A stretch of DNA of 64,000 nucleotides from Macrotis lagotis (GCF_037893015.1 NC_133658.1:287313719-287377718), one strand, 5' to 3'. Shown: positions 24,201 to 35,714, counted from the first letter of the stretch. The notes: a model not told the origin generated them from the letters alone. Numbers and translations are program-made.

Positions 24201-26685
24201 AATTGGGTGACCCAAGGCATTTCTTAGACTGATGAGGTATATAGGATCTGGAATCAGAGGACCTGGGTTCCACTCCACTTACTACCTACTTAGACTTGGG
24301 CAAGTCATTTTAACCTTCCTGGATCTCAGTTTCCTTGGCTGTAAAATGAGGATGTTGTACTAAATGACTTCTAAGATCCCTTCTAGCTCTGAAACTATGT
24401 ATGGTCCTATAATTTGGGGCTCAGGGGAAGAGCTCAGTTAGGGGAGGCAGAGAGAAGGGGAGGGAGACAAATGGAATAGAGAAAAGGAGATCAAGGCGTG
24501 ATATAAGATGGGTGAGCAAGTAATCACTCTCTCCATCATTTGAGAGAGCTCTGGCATGGTCCACTGCCCTGAAATAATGCTTCTATTTAGAGAAATTTTT
24601 CTTGGGTCTTGAAAACCTCTCTAAAGTTAGAGGCTTTTACTCCCTTTCCCTGCTCCCACCTAGAGAAGTTACAGTTTAAGCATTTATTGGTTGACACCTG
24701 GACCTAAAAAAACCAGTCTCTGTCAGAAAGGGACATCATGGGATAACTAGTTACCTGTGAGTGAGGACAAGAGATGAAAGACTAAGATCAAGAAAAGGAG
24801 TCTTTAAGACACATGGGTTTGAATCTTGCCTCTACAAGTCCCCAAACCTCTCTAGCCCTCAATTTCCTCATATATAAAATTAAGGGGTTGGACAGGTTGT
24901 TGAGCTGTAATCCTAAAAGGGGAAGGGTAGAGTGAGAAACTTCAGCAGAATCATACTTTCGCTTAGGATTAATGAGAGGAAAGATGTGCAGGTGGTAAAG
25001 TGTTGGGACAGGGGAGATAGAGGGACGAATGTGGAGATCTCCTCGAATTTTTCCTCTAGCATCCAAAAGGCTTTCCATATCAGTGATAGAGTCCAAGTCA
25101 AAGGCTGGGGGGAGGGGTATGTGGAGAACCATTCCTCCACCCTGATCATCTCTCCCTCCTCATGCCGCAGGGGATCATGCAAGGTACTATTCCTTACCTT
25201 GGCACCTTCCTCACAGACCTGGTGATGCTGGACACAGCCATGAAAGACTACCTGGATGTGAGTGACCCTTCTGCCCAGGATGGAGGGAGAAGGGGACTGG
25301 GTCCTTGGAGTAGCCCGTTTCAGACTCCCTGGGGGAGAAACAGCCCTGGCAGACTTCTCTACACAAATCCCCTGCCTCAAAAGCATTTATTGAGCACTGA
25401 TCAGTGCCAGGCCAGGGTCTATGCTAGGCACTAGACAGACAAAGAAGACAAGTCCTGCCCTTGAGGAGCTCGCCTTCTAATCTGGAAGGTGCTGACTGGC
25501 AATAGCTATTTACCAAGTCTCTTGGCTTCTCTGGCTTTTTGTTTTTCTAATCTATAAAATAATTAGGCTAGGCACAGTAATCTCAGTGGCCTCTTTGGGC
25601 TATGACACTCGTGTTCTAAGGTCCCTCCCAGTTTTGATCATCTCTTTTTATGTTGATTATCCTTTGGGGATTGGAGGTGCCTCCTCCAGAGAAGAGAACT
25701 CCTCTCCCCAGGCTGGTGAGCACTGAGCCCTCCCCAGCCACCTCTGAAGCTTAACTGGGAATCCAGCCTCGTGGTGGGTGTGTAGCCACTGCCCTCTGGT
25801 GGTACCATGCTCTGCTGCAGGCCAGGAGCCAGGGGGCATGCAGCTAGATGACCAAGGTGGGGGGGTGTCTGTGATCTGGGGGCTCAGCTTGACCATTGTG
25901 TGGGATTTCTTCTTTTCAGGGGGGCCTGATCAACTTTGAGAAGAGGAGAAAGGTGAGCATGGAGCAGTAACCCTCTGGGGCACTGGAGGCCCTGGTTGGC
26001 AGCCTTTAGACATTTAAGGAAAGAGGGAGCAGCATAGACTTAGGGTGTTATGGGAGGGCTTTTGACTAGACATGGGTGGAAGGAGTGAAGGCCCACCAGT
26101 GGGGAAGAACATTATAAGTACAAGTGTGGGAGCTGGAAAGAAAAAGTGGATCTTGCAGCATCCCATGCTAAGTGGGGCACTGCTCCCCTCCAGAATATAG
26201 TCTTGTTTTGTCCTTCCAGGAGTTTGAAGTGATTGCACAGATAAAACTACTGCAGTCAGCCTGCAACAATTACAATTTCACGCCAGAAGTACGCTTTACA
26301 GCTTGGTTCCATAGCATGGAGAAGCTCAGTGAATCTGAGAGGTAAGAGTCAAATCTCCCTGGCTTCCTCAGATTGCAAGACCTGCAGTCCATCCAGCCAT
26401 GTCCCTCCAACCTTGGGAGAGAGCCCCTTACTCCTTCAGAAGTTGGATGGGGGGGCGGGGAACCCAGAGAGGCTTTCAGAGAGAAAACAAACCTGGAGCT
26501 CTTAGTCCTCCCATGAGACCACACCTCCCCACCACCACCAACTCTACTCCTCCCCATTCCATTTGCTCTTTGCCATTCCATGCTGCCTTTGGGCTTTGTA
26601 CTAACTTGATTTTACCTGGATTAAAAAAGTATGTTTTGGGTGAGAGGGAAGGTACACACACTCTTTCTCTGTCTCTGTCTCTCTC

Positions 26686-26728
<43 letters not shown>

Positions 26729-29700
26729 CTCATACCATTTATTCACTGGCTTTGCTCTCTGGTTGCCAGTTATAGTTTGTCCTGTGAGCTGGAACCTTTG
26801 TCAGAATCTGCCAGTAACACCCTGAAAGCCAAGAAGAACACGGGGATTATCAAACGATGGAGCGAGTAGGTATCTGGAAATGGTGGTGTTTGCTTATGCC
26901 TCCCTGGGGCTCCCAAAGCAGTCAAGGGAAAGTAGGGAGATGTATGCTGGAGGCCTGGGGAATATGAGGCTCCCCTTAGGCATCTGCAGTACCAGTCTTT
27001 CTCTGGGGCTAGAACTGAAGGAGAGATGGGTATAAGGGGGTGCCCCCGGGCAGAGCCAGCCTCTCAGTAACCAGTGGCCTGTCCTCCAGCCGCCAGGCCC
27101 CCAGTGCAGAGCCCAGCACTAGTGGAAGTTCCCATTCCAAGTCCTTCGACCAGCTCAAGTGTGGACCCTACCTATGCAGTGGAGATGGAGCCGATTCCCT
27201 TAGTGTCACCTCAGCAGGTTCCTCAAGTTCAGATGTGGAAGAGATTAACATCACCTTCGTCCCAGAGTCTCCCGACTGCCAGGAGAAAAAGGTACACATC
27301 ACTGCTCCCCTTCTCCAGCCTTGGGTTTGAGCTTCTCCAGACACCCCCAGTTCTCATGTGAGATTCTCAACCCTTCCATCGGGACCAGGGAAGCAGCTTT
27401 GTACAGGAAAGAGTCAGAGGCCCAGGATGCCAATAGTACCTCAGATGTTATCCAGGTGATATTGGGCATAACCTCTCCAGGCCTCAGTTTTCTCATCTGT
27501 AAAATGGGAGGATTGGACTGGATGACTTCCGAGATCCCTTCAGGTACTAGATCTGAGCTTATGACCCTTTGACTCTCCATCCTATTGGGGATGGGGGGAG
27601 GATGAAAAACACAGGAAAGGAGAAGAAAAAAACCCATTAGGGTAGATGGATGAAAAACAGAAAACAGTCCCTGAATCATTCACTGTTCAGTGAATAGTAA
27701 CAGTAGCTGGACCAACACAGACTGATGCATAACTCATGATCTGTGAGGGGACTGAAGGGGTCTGGGATGTGGTCCACGTCTCTTCCACACCTTCCCTCCT
27801 ATGAACTTTGTGCTTTTTGCCTGACAAGGGTTGAGAATCTCTGCCCCAGTCCCAGTTCAGGCCAAGGCAGCCACTTGGGGCCCCCTCCTAAATCTCTATC
27901 CATCCCCACCTCCCCACCCTCCCCATCCCCACCAGTTCTGGGAGTCGACATCCTTGTCCTCCCTGGACACGTCGGGTATCGGGTCCGGCTCCAGCAGTGC
28001 CTCGTCCTCCTCCGTCTCCTCCACGCCGGTGACTGCCTCCCGCACCCACAAGCGCTCAGTCTCGGGTATCTCCAGCTACTCCTCCCTCTCCCTCCCCCTC
28101 TACAATCAGCAGATTGACGATTGCTGTATCATTCGAGTGAGTCTGGCTGTGGACAATGGGAACATGTACAAGAGTGTTCTGGTGAGTGAAAAGAGAATTG
28201 GAAGAAATACTAGAGCTTTATGGTAGACCAGGGAGCCAAAGGAGTGGGCTGCTCTGATGCTGAAGGCTTGACTAATACCGTGGTCACCTGTAGGCACGGG
28301 ATAGATTGAGTGACTTCAAAGTCTTTCTCAGACCTTTTATTCCATAGAAAGGGTGAGGATGAAAGTTCCAGGTCAGGGGACTTCTTATTCCTCTCCAGTA
28401 TTTGGAGATTTGTTTTAAGTTTGATTTGGAGTTTTTTGGGGGGATGAAATAGAAAGAATTGATCTAGGGAATGGGGAATGGGACCTAGAGAGTTAGAACA
28501 TTTCATTGATGGAAAATTGGAGAAGAGAAGCAGAGGGGGAGTTGGCAGTAAGTCAGCCCTACACTAACCCTAAGCCTAAATGCATCCTTACCTGACTCTT
28601 ACCCTAACCACTAGGATTAGTGTAAGAAAGAAGGATTCTACAGAGAGCAGAGGTGATCAGTAGAGTAAAAAGAACATTGGAACTCAATAAACCTGGGTTC
28701 TAGTTCCAGCTCCCTGCTAATCAGCAAGTTTTCTACTTCCTCTCTTGGGCTCCAATTTATAAGGAGGAGGTTGGGACTAAATCTTCTGAATCCAATTGGT
28801 CCAGAAGAGAACAACCAGTATAGCAAAGTGCCTTGTGCTCCTCCCATTTTAGGTTTGGTTGAAAGAAATAAGTACATTTTACTTGGAGAAGAAAACCCTT
28901 TTGGAGGGAAATCCTCATCCCTGTCTTTTAGTATTACACAAAAATCACAGAATTTCAGAGATGTTAAGAGATCTCGGCAGTTATCTAGTCTAACAATTCT
29001 CAAATTCTTTGGTCTCAGGATCCCTTTATACTCTTAAAAATTATTGAGGGCTCCCTGAGAGAGCTTTTGTTTATGTGGGTAATATTTATCAATAGTTACC
29101 TATTAAAAATCAAAACATTTTAATATTATGATGAAATTAATTTTTACCTCACTAGACCTACTGAAAGGATGCCTTCCCCATCCCCATCCCACTTTTAAAA
29201 ATGTTGATCTAGTCCAATTTCTTCCCCACCATTCCCCAAGTGGAATGCCAACATCTCTACTGTAGTTGGAGCATTCCAATGAGTGGGAGCCCCCATCTGC
29301 CTCTTGAGGCCACCATTCAGTTTTGTGACAGCTCTCATTATTAGGTTCTTAAGCATAGATCTGTTTCTGCAACACTTCCACCCCCTTTCACTTGAAAGCT
29401 CTTCAGATACTTGAAGATAATAATCATTTCCCCCACCCCCCACATCCAATCTTCTCCAAGCTTAATACACTGTTCTTTCAATGAGGACCTGATAGGCTCA
29501 GATGGCATGATCTTAAGATACTTTCACCATCCTCTTTACCATACTCTGGACACTGATTCATCAATGTCTTTCCTTTAGCATCCAGAATTAAACACAATAT
29601 TCAAGATTAAATCAGGGCAGAATACAATGGGATCCTCAGCTCCTTATTCCTATAAACTCTGTCTCTAGAGAGCAATAATGATTGAAAATTGCAAAGAGCA

Positions 29701-32326
29701 AATTGAGGTTTGATATAATAAGATAAATTCCTAACAATTAAAAATTATCCTAATGGAGAATGGACCCAATTGCCACTCATCCACCCCACTCCTTTGGAAG
29801 CCTATAATCAGTGGTTTCTAACTCAAATAGAAACAAGGGGCCACTAAACCATACATAAAGGATCCCTGCAGGTCTGACTTTGTTTTAAAATGTAATCTTG
29901 TCAATGTTTTCTGTATTTTTATTTTCTTTGTTGATCATTTCCCAATTACTTTTTATCTGGATCAGACTTCATTCTGAGAAGTGTTGAGGGCTACGTGTGG
30001 TCTATGGGCCACATACTTGACCTTTCTGCTTTAAGCAAAGACACATTGCAGAAGAAAGTCTGGGCTAGATGACCAGTCAAGGGTGACATTGTGTGATTCT
30101 TGCCCTTTCCACTGAGATGTTTACTCTTCCTATATTACATGACTCTGGGGTAGGAGTAGGGAGCTGACTGAACTGGAGGACCATAGACCTGAGGTCTAAT
30201 GTTTCCTATCCCCTTCCCCAGGTGACAAGCCAGGATAAGACCCCAGCAGTCATCCGGAAAGCCATGGTCAAACACAACTTGGATGGTGACCAGCCCGAGG
30301 ACTACGAGCTGGTACAAATTATCTCTGAGGAGAGAGGTAGGGCTCCCAGGGGATAGGGCAGGAATCCTCTACTGGGAGAAAGGGACCACTACCTCCATCT
30401 GCTTCCTTGAGGGTCACAGATTCTTCCAGCCATAATGCCCCAAATAGATGGTCCTGACAACAAAAAGTTTGAGACCTTTTGCTCTAAAGCAACTTATTCA
30501 TCCCAGACCAATTCCTTTAGCAACTCAGAACAGAGATGCCAATTAGCTCTCCCCTTCGTCCAGCTGGTGTGCCCAATCTTCCTTTCCTACTAGCCTGAAT
30601 CAAACCATCAAAATATACTTAACTTTAAAAATTATTCAATAGAAATGCACTTAACTTTAAAAAGCACCTTTCTGAATCGAATATAAGTGACTTATTGATT
30701 CATTTTTGCACCTTTGTTTTGGTATGGATAAAATAGAACATTGACTAAAAGCAAAAACTAAAGCTCCTTATTTCTGCCTCTTGGATAGCATTTATCATAT
30801 TCTTCTCTGAACTTATAATCTGTGAATGCACCCTTTCTCCTCTACTGGACTGTAATCTCTTTGGCAAATAGAGTCTGCCACTTCCTCATTTCAGTATTCC
30901 TCACCCCTACCAATGGTCCCTTTACATGCTAGGAACTGGATGGTCAGGAAGACCTGAGTCCAAATCTACCTTCAGACTCTTACTGTGCTTTTGCCTGTCT
31001 CAGTTTTCTCAACTGTGAAAAGGGAGATCATAATAGCCTGTATCTCATAGGGTTGTTTGAGGATTAATTATTTGCAAAGATTGCCTGGCACCTTTGTTCA
31101 GTTGCTCAGTTTTCTCTTTCCTTTTCCAGCTTATTTTACCAGATGAGGAAACAGATGGAGTTAATTGACTTGTTCAGGGTCTCATTGCTAGTAAGTGAGG
31201 CCTGATTTGAACCAGGGAGTCTTCCTGACTCTGGGCCTGGCACTCTAACTAGCTGATCTGACCCATAGGCACTTGGTACCTTCTCTGTAACTTATAGTCT
31301 TTGAGAATTATATCGCATAGTCTGAAACAGATATTTAACAAAGCTAGGAGAAGTATAATTAAAAATGATAATACTATATTCTAAAGTCAAGGCCTTTAGG
31401 GAACCTTATGTACAGTTTAGTGAACCTCCAGACACCCTTGCCCAGGGTCACACACCCAGGATGTCTCAGAGACAAGACTGAAAACAAGTCTTTCCAGCTT
31501 TGAAGCTCTGTTTGTGTGTCTATCTGTCTTTCTTTCTCCACTAAACAATAATGTCTTATCTTAAGGCAAGCCCAGTGGGGACAGAAAGGCAAAGCCTGTC
31601 TTAACCTTGATTTTCAGTCTATAATAGATGCTCAGTAAAATGTTTGAATAACAGAATGATAGATGGGTTTGGGTCAGTTCATGGAGGACTATGAAATCCA
31701 GACAGAATTGAGATTTGATGTGGGGAACAATAGGGAACCCTTGAAGATCTTTGAATGCTGTCTTGATAACCACCAGAACTTCACCTCCTACAGCTGGTTG
31801 TATTCAACCAGCTACCCAGAGATGGCTCTCCTATTAATTCACATACCTCTTTTTTAGTTGTTGTTTTTGCATGGCAGTGGGGTTAGATGACTTGCCCAAG
31901 ATCACACAGCTAGGTAACACTCACACTCAAGTGTCTGAGGTCAAATTTGAACTCAGGTCTTCCTAACTCCAGGACTGGTGCTCTATCCACTGTTCCACCT
32001 AGCTGCCCCAATTCATCCACCTCCTAAGAAATGGTGTCCTGACTTGTGAAATGACTATCCTGTTACAGTTGTATTTGGACTGGTTGATCTTGTATTGGCC
32101 CATCTGGAGGGGATCTCATCTAATCTGATCTATTCTTATCCCTCCCTCAGAGTTGAAGATCCCAGACAATGCCAATGTGTTCTATGCTATGAACTCCACT
32201 GCCAACTATGACTTTGTCCTGAAGAAGAGGGGCTTCCCTAAGGGGGTGAAGGTCAAACATGGAGCCAGCTCGACACTGCCCAGAATGAAACAGAAAGGCC
32301 TCAAGATTGCCAAAGGCATCTTCTGA
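18125..32326 (+). CDS. RALGDS: RALGDS, Ral guanine nucleotide dissociation stimulator
   Basis: Join of 17 exons: 18125-18235, 18675-18868, 19410-19484, 20211-20404, 20615-20733, 21635-21850, 22452-22555, 22721-22805, 24073-24150, 25171-25257, 25920-25952, 26220-26341, 26770-26865, 27090-27291, 27936-28181, 30222-30336, 32151-32326. They total 2253 nt: 750 codons and TGA. The product is a cytosolic Ras effector that loads GTP on RalA/RalB. Numbering from the first codon seen: REM (RasGEF-N) about 40-190, CDC25/RasGEF about 205-475, a Ser-rich linker 500-630, and the Ras-association domain about 633-722. All borders are GT-AG and phases agree. The first coding exon (human MVQRMW... or MMVDCQ) is not found, so the N-terminus is incomplete. 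RALGDS rather than RGL1-3 is supported by close identity throughout and by CEL and GTF3C5 next door. Confidence 0.97.
18300..18420 (-). repeat. MIR in RALGDS intron
   Basis: 'tttacagaaagggaaattga', 'aagtgactactcaaggtcac' and 'gcaaagccaggattcaaacc' are reverse MIR landmarks. Confidence 0.75.
18675..18868 (+). CDS. RALGDS: RALGDS coding exon b (REM start)
   Basis: [17 protein letters not shown] to LDLLLN: start of the REM domain that buttresses the catalytic module. Ends AG|G inside Arg102; donor gtgagt. Confidence 0.95.
19410..19484 (+). CDS. RALGDS: RALGDS coding exon c
   Basis: [19 protein letters not shown]: a short hydrophilic loop within the REM region, more diverged from human than its neighbours. 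Donor gtaagt. Confidence 0.92.
20211..20404 (+). CDS. RALGDS: RALGDS coding exon d (REM end)
   Basis: [33 protein letters not shown], ending QEPSEAETE. In human the segment after this carries a long Pro/Ala/Glu-rich repeat; here the reading passes directly to exon e. Confidence 0.95.
20615..20733 (+). CDS. RALGDS: RALGDS coding exon e
   Basis: Linker [17 protein letters not shown], then [15 protein letters not shown], the entry to the CDC25 domain. Donor gttagt. Confidence 0.94.
21635..21850 (+). CDS. RALGDS: RALGDS coding exon f (CDC25 core)
   Basis: [50 protein letters not shown]: the first structurally conserved blocks of the RasGEF fold. 72 codons, phase 0/0. Confidence 0.96.
22060..22330 (-). 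repeat. CR1/L3-type LINE 3' fragment
   Basis: 'taggaagctcactacctcca' and 'ccatgagtcctagttctgaa' read as the reverse complement of the CR1-clade 3' region, in the intron before exon g. Confidence 0.55.
22452..22555 (+). CDS. RALGDS: RALGDS coding exon g
   Basis: [19 protein letters not shown] to RKTWDEVA: the RasGEF helix pair preceding the catalytic hairpin region. Ends AG|G in Arg338. Confidence 0.96.
22721..22805 (+). CDS. RALGDS: RALGDS coding exon h
   Basis: [17 protein letters not shown] to SRELLIK. Donor gtaaag. Confidence 0.95.
23120..23760. repeat. Nested SINE cluster in RALGDS intron
   Basis: A reverse MIR (about 23120-23250) is followed by a forward CORE-SINE (about 23255-23465) and an older reverse element split by the young SINE at 23504-23664. 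Confidence 0.7.
23504..23664 (-). repeat. tRNA-derived SINE inserted into an older repeat
   Basis: Reverse-strand full SINE with a 9-bp duplication taaggccag at 23495-23503 and 23665-23673. Flanking repeat text continues across the insertion. Confidence 0.88.
24073..24150 (+). CDS. RALGDS: RALGDS coding exon i with poly-Gln
   Basis: [19 protein letters not shown] then QQQQREM. A (CAG)4 run replaces the short RPKET of human RALGDS. Donor gtaagt. Confidence 0.94.
24230..24410 (+). repeat. MIR-type SINE
   Basis: 'tggaatcagaggacctgggt', 'tgggcaagtcattttaacct' and 'ggctgtaaaatgaggatgtt' are MIR landmarks in + orientation, in the intron after exon i. Confidence 0.75.
25171..25257 (+). CDS. RALGDS: RALGDS coding exon j (catalytic block)
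   Basis: [20 protein letters not shown]: the [10 protein letters not shown] block is one of the most conserved parts of CDC25 domains and contacts the G-protein switch region in the family. Donor gtgagt. Confidence 0.96.
25920..25952 (+). CDS. RALGDS: RALGDS coding exon k (33-nt microexon)
   Basis: [11 protein letters not shown], the conserved NF-KRR block. Only 11 codons; phases and flanking GT-AG sites support it. Confidence 0.94.
26220..26341 (+). CDS. RALGDS: RALGDS coding exon l
   Basis: [18 protein letters not shown] to MEKLSESE: last helices of the CDC25 domain. Ends AG|T in Ser473. Confidence 0.95.
26661..26725 (+). repeat. (CT)n microsatellite before exon m
   Basis: Imperfect CT/GTCT repeat about 45 bp upstream of the acceptor at 26769, effectively a long polypyrimidine tract. 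Confidence 0.95.
26770..26865 (+). CDS. RALGDS: RALGDS coding exon m
   Basis: [17 protein letters not shown] to GIIKRWS. Follows directly on a (CT)n tract that serves as its polypyrimidine region. Confidence 0.95.
27090..27291 (+). CDS. RALGDS: RALGDS coding exon n (Ser-rich linker)
   Basis: [37 protein letters not shown]: flexible Ser-rich linker between CDC25 and RA domains. Donor gtacac. Confidence 0.94.
27936..28181 (+). CDS. RALGDS: RALGDS coding exon o (RA domain start)
   Basis: [26 protein letters not shown], then [20 protein letters not shown]. The Arg of IIR and Lys of MYK correspond to Arg20 and Lys32 of the isolated human Ras-binding domain. Confidence 0.95.
28970..29200. repeat. 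hAT-like MITE relic
   Basis: 'ttctttggtctcaggatccc', 'aaaattattgagggctccct' and 'gagcttttgtttatgtgggt' match a common non-autonomous hAT (Charlie-type) sequence of mammals. Assigned from memory. Confidence 0.55.
29210..29660 (-). repeat. CR1/L3-type LINE 3' fragment
   Basis: Reverse-complement CR1-clade text in order: 'ttcagatacttgaagataat', 'ccaatcttctccaagcttaa', 'accatactctggacactgat', 'agggcagaatacaatgggat'. Confidence 0.7.
30222..30336 (+). CDS. RALGDS: RALGDS coding exon p (RA domain)
   Basis: [20 protein letters not shown] to [11 protein letters not shown]. The Lys of KHNL matches Ras-contacting Lys52; the Asp before it in human is Val here. Confidence 0.95.
31090..31265 (-). repeat. 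CORE-SINE (Mar-1-like) in RALGDS last intron
   Basis: 'tttgttcagttgctcagttt', 'cagatgaggaaacagatgga' and 'cttcctgactctgggcctgg' mark a reverse copy. Confidence 0.7.
31851..32009 (-). repeat. tRNA-derived marsupial SINE
   Basis: Reverse copy from the T-rich tail to 'ccacctagctgcccc', 140 bp before the last RALGDS acceptor. The flanks carry only an imperfect duplication (attcacatacctc / attcatccacctc). Confidence 0.88.
32151..32326 (+). CDS. RALGDS: RALGDS last coding exon
   Basis: [38 protein letters not shown], ending [12 protein letters not shown] and TGA at 32324-32326: end of the RA domain and the basic C-terminus, nearly as in human. Confidence 0.97.
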
Positions 32327-33850
32327 CACTGGCACCTCCTTTGGGCAGCAACCCTAGGTCTCACCACCTCTCCCTGGAGCCACAAAGCACTTAGAGGCCT
32401 GGGCTTCCCATCCATGTCCATTCAACCAGGGTCTTTCCTCTCACACCTCCCTGGACAGATTATATCCCCTGACCTTCAGGGACTTTTTGGGACATCTTCC
32501 CACTTTAATTTTTTCTACGTGGTTTTGGACACTCAAGCACTCTCTTTCCTACCCAATATGACGCCCCTGCAACTTGGGCTGATCGGGTTCCCACCCCCTC
32601 TTCTCAACTCCCAACAACCACCTCATTGCCTTAGGTGCCTTCTGCTTTCCAAGAACCAGAGGACAGAACAAATTTCTTTTTTTCTTTTTTTTTGCCAAGG
32701 ATCTCTGCCAATGGGCACCAATGCCCTATGCCCTCCCTATTACTGCCCTTCAAATGGATCTCCAGCTCCTAAGCTTATGGTCACTGCCACATTCCTTGCC
32801 CAGTGGGCATAATGGAGCATTAATGCCCCAAAGTGATTTGACCACACTTTTTCCTTCACCTTCCAGAGTTTCCCCAGTTACCTGCCCCACCCATACCCCT
32901 GTCACCCATCTCAGTGTCCCCATGGTCACTCCCATACAGGGTGGAGGTGGGGCGTGGGAAGTGAAGCATTTTGCTCTCCCACTCACCATGAATTGGATCT
33001 GGCCCCAAAACACAGGGGTTTTGCCTCCCAGATCTCTAGCCCTAAACCTGCACCAAAGATTCTATCTTAAGGGACACACCAGGGCAAGGAGGACCCACTG
33101 ACCCTTCCCTCTGCACTCTGGGAGACCCTGTAAATATCCAGCATGCCTCACTGTGGTGAGCAAGAGGGAGAGGTCAGCCGGAGTCCTCCTGACATTGAAT
33201 TCTCAACCACACCAAGTGCCACTAACCTTGGACTTTGCAGACATCATAAGATGATGAACGAGGACAGTTGGGGTGGGGGGAAGAAGGAGATGACTGAATT
33301 TTTGTAAAAAACAAAACAAAACAAAACAAAAACAAAACAAGAAAGAAAAAAAAAGAAAAATGTTTACCAATGGGGGGGTAATATTTATTTGTTGTAAATA
33401 GAAAATATTAGACTTGTACATTCTACTAAATCCTGTTACAACCACAACTTGAGTTTCTCTGTCTTGCTGTAAAGTTGAATACCTCTAGGTCTTCCCTCAC
33501 AAATGTGCTTTGTTTTCTTTGGGAGTGACTTGGGGATAAGCTGAGGAAAGAAGTCTGGTTCAAGGCATCCAGAAGTCCTGGGTTCTAGTATCCTCTTTGC
33601 CACCAAAGTTAATAGTTTCTGACTGTGACATTTTCTGGATATTTGTTTTCTCATCTATAACAGTAATTAATACCTGTTTGGAAGTATGAGCATACTATCC
33701 CGGTATTGGGTATAGCCAGATACTATTTAAGAAATATGGATATGGATGGCAAGATGGAAGGAGTGGACAACCCCTTTCCCTACAGACTCCCACCCTGAAC
33801 CCCACTCTGGTTATGTGCAGATGGAATAAAGTTGTGTAACCCCTGGCTAA
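32327..33850 (+). other. RALGDS: RALGDS 3' UTR
   Basis: About 1.5 kb after the TGA, pyrimidine-rich and free of recognised repeats except an (AAAAC)-type tract near 33308-33340. Open frames here resemble no protein. Confidence 0.8.
33825..33830 (+). terminator. RALGDS: RALGDS polyA signal
   Basis: Perfect AATAAA followed by 'gttgtgtaa'; cleavage expected near 33845-33855. Confidence 0.85.
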
Positions 33851-34916
33851 GTCCTTCAGGGAGGGAGAAAAGATAGGCAGTTCTAATATTGACTGAGATT
33901 ACTCCTTGGCCAACTAGAAGCTTGGGTTCATGCACAGAGTCATATTAATCAACCAAAAAGCTTTATTCGAGCTCCTAATCTGGTCTCAAGCACTGTGTCA
34001 GAGATGGAGTTATGGAGACAACTAAATCCCAGAATGCCAATCTAGGAAGGGAACTTCCTTTTTCAGTAAAGAAAATTAAGATCCACAGAGGTTAATCAAC
34101 CTGCTTGCCCAAGGACACACAGGTACTATAAATACTGAATTTGGAGTCAGAGGATCCAGATCTCTTAATATCTTGATACCTGAATAAGTATTTTCTTCTA
34201 GACTTGCTTTCCCCATCTTTAAAAGGGGGCAGGATTAAAGTAGATAGTTTAGTATCCTAGAGTCCCTTACAGATCTTACCAACAACATTATTTCAGATGC
34301 AGATGAAGAGACCAAGGCAAAGTCTGAAGGTTATTATGTACCCCTGGACTAATTTGGGGGCATAAAGAAAGCAAAAGTGGGTCACTGCTCTTAGTGAGTT
34401 TACATTCTAATGGGAGAGACAACATATACATATAAGACACAAGTAGATGGAACATCCTCTCCTTAAAGGAGAAGACCTGGAGAAGGTGGTGCTTCAGGTG
34501 AATCTTACAGGAAGCTAGGGAGTCTAAGGGACTCAAATTAGGAGGGAGGATATTCAAGGCATTACAGATAGCTCAAGGTAAAGACGAATTGAAGCCAGCA
34601 TATGTACTTGTGTGAGGGGTTGGCTAGGGGACTGCTTTGATTGAACTCTATGGAGGGGGATAATGGCAAGACCAGAAATAGAGGGAAAAAGTTGCAAAGA
34701 GCTTTAAATATAAGATTAGTTAATTGATATTTGAGAGGTAATTGGAAACCACTAAAATTAAAGCTGATGATATGGGTTAAACCTATGCTTTAAGGACAAT
34801 CTCTTTGGCAACTAAAGGGAGAATGTACTGGAGTGGGAAAGATTTGAACCAGAAGACCACTTAGGTGCCTATTGAATTGGTCCAGGCAAAAAGTAAGGAA
34901 GCTCTGGACTAATGTA

Positions 34917-34962
34917 TATCCAGTAAATTGTCTAATTTTAAAATTAGACAATTTACTGGATA
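34917..34962. repeat. Perfect 46-bp spacerless palindrome
   Basis: Arms 34917-34939 and 34940-34962 are exact reverse complements with no spacer. The centre is AATTTT/AAAATT and the outer ends are tatccagt / actggata. Confidence 0.97.
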
Positions 34963-35547
34963 AATGATGTAAGAGTGAAGAGCAGAGGATGGCATTAGAG
35001 TTGTGAACCTTGGTGAACCTTGGGGATGCCTACAGTTAGTAGCATGCCATGGACAAAAATCATAGGATCATAGATTTAGGCACCTAAGTTCAAATTTAGC
35101 CTCAGACATCTACTTAACTGTGTAATCCTGAACAAATCATAATAAATAAAAATAAAAATAAAGTTAAAAGTAAAATAAAAAGTAAAATAAGCTAGAGAAT
35201 GAAATGGCAAACCACTCCAGTATCTCTTCCAAGAAATCCTCAAATAGAGTCACAGAGTCAGACACAACTGAGAACAGTTGAACAACTTAATGACCCTAGG
35301 TCTAGGAGTTACATATACTAGAGTTACTGTATTATGCAACTTCTCCAGCAAAGATTGAAGAGTGGTCTGATAGGTAAGAGAACCAAGAGAGCAGAGTAAT
35401 AAAAACCTAGAATAAGATGATCAGCAGTATCAAATGCTGTTGGATCTGGCAATTCAGAGATCACTATAACTTTGGAGAAGACAGTTTCAGTTGAAATGAT
35501 GAGGTCAGAAGTCAAGATTGCAGAATGTTTTGATGAGATCATGAAGA

Positions 35548-35714
35548 GGGTGGCTAGGTGGTGCAGTGGATAGAGCACCAGCCCTGGAGTCAGAAGTACC
35601 TGAGTTCAAATTCGACCTCAGATACTTATTAATTACCTAGCTGTGTGGCCCTGGGCAAGCCACTTAACCCCATTGCCTTGCAAAAACTTAAAAGAAAAGA
35701 AAAAAGAAAAAAAA
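35548..35714 (+). repeat. tRNA-derived marsupial SINE with TSD
   Basis: Full copy with a 12-bp duplication agatcatgaaga at 35536-35547 and 35715-35726, and an A-rich tail. Confidence 0.94.

Noticed and set aside
24788-25386. Minus-strand frames of 114-157 residues
   Set aside because: They run antisense through RALGDS exon j and introns and have no protein resemblance.
26399-26869. 156-residue open frame
   Set aside because: It joins intron sequence and a CT repeat to the real RALGDS exon at 26770-26865; only the exon is supported.
32414-33101. Two open frames above 120 residues
   Set aside because: They lie in the RALGDS 3' UTR and look like pyrimidine-rich noncoding sequence.
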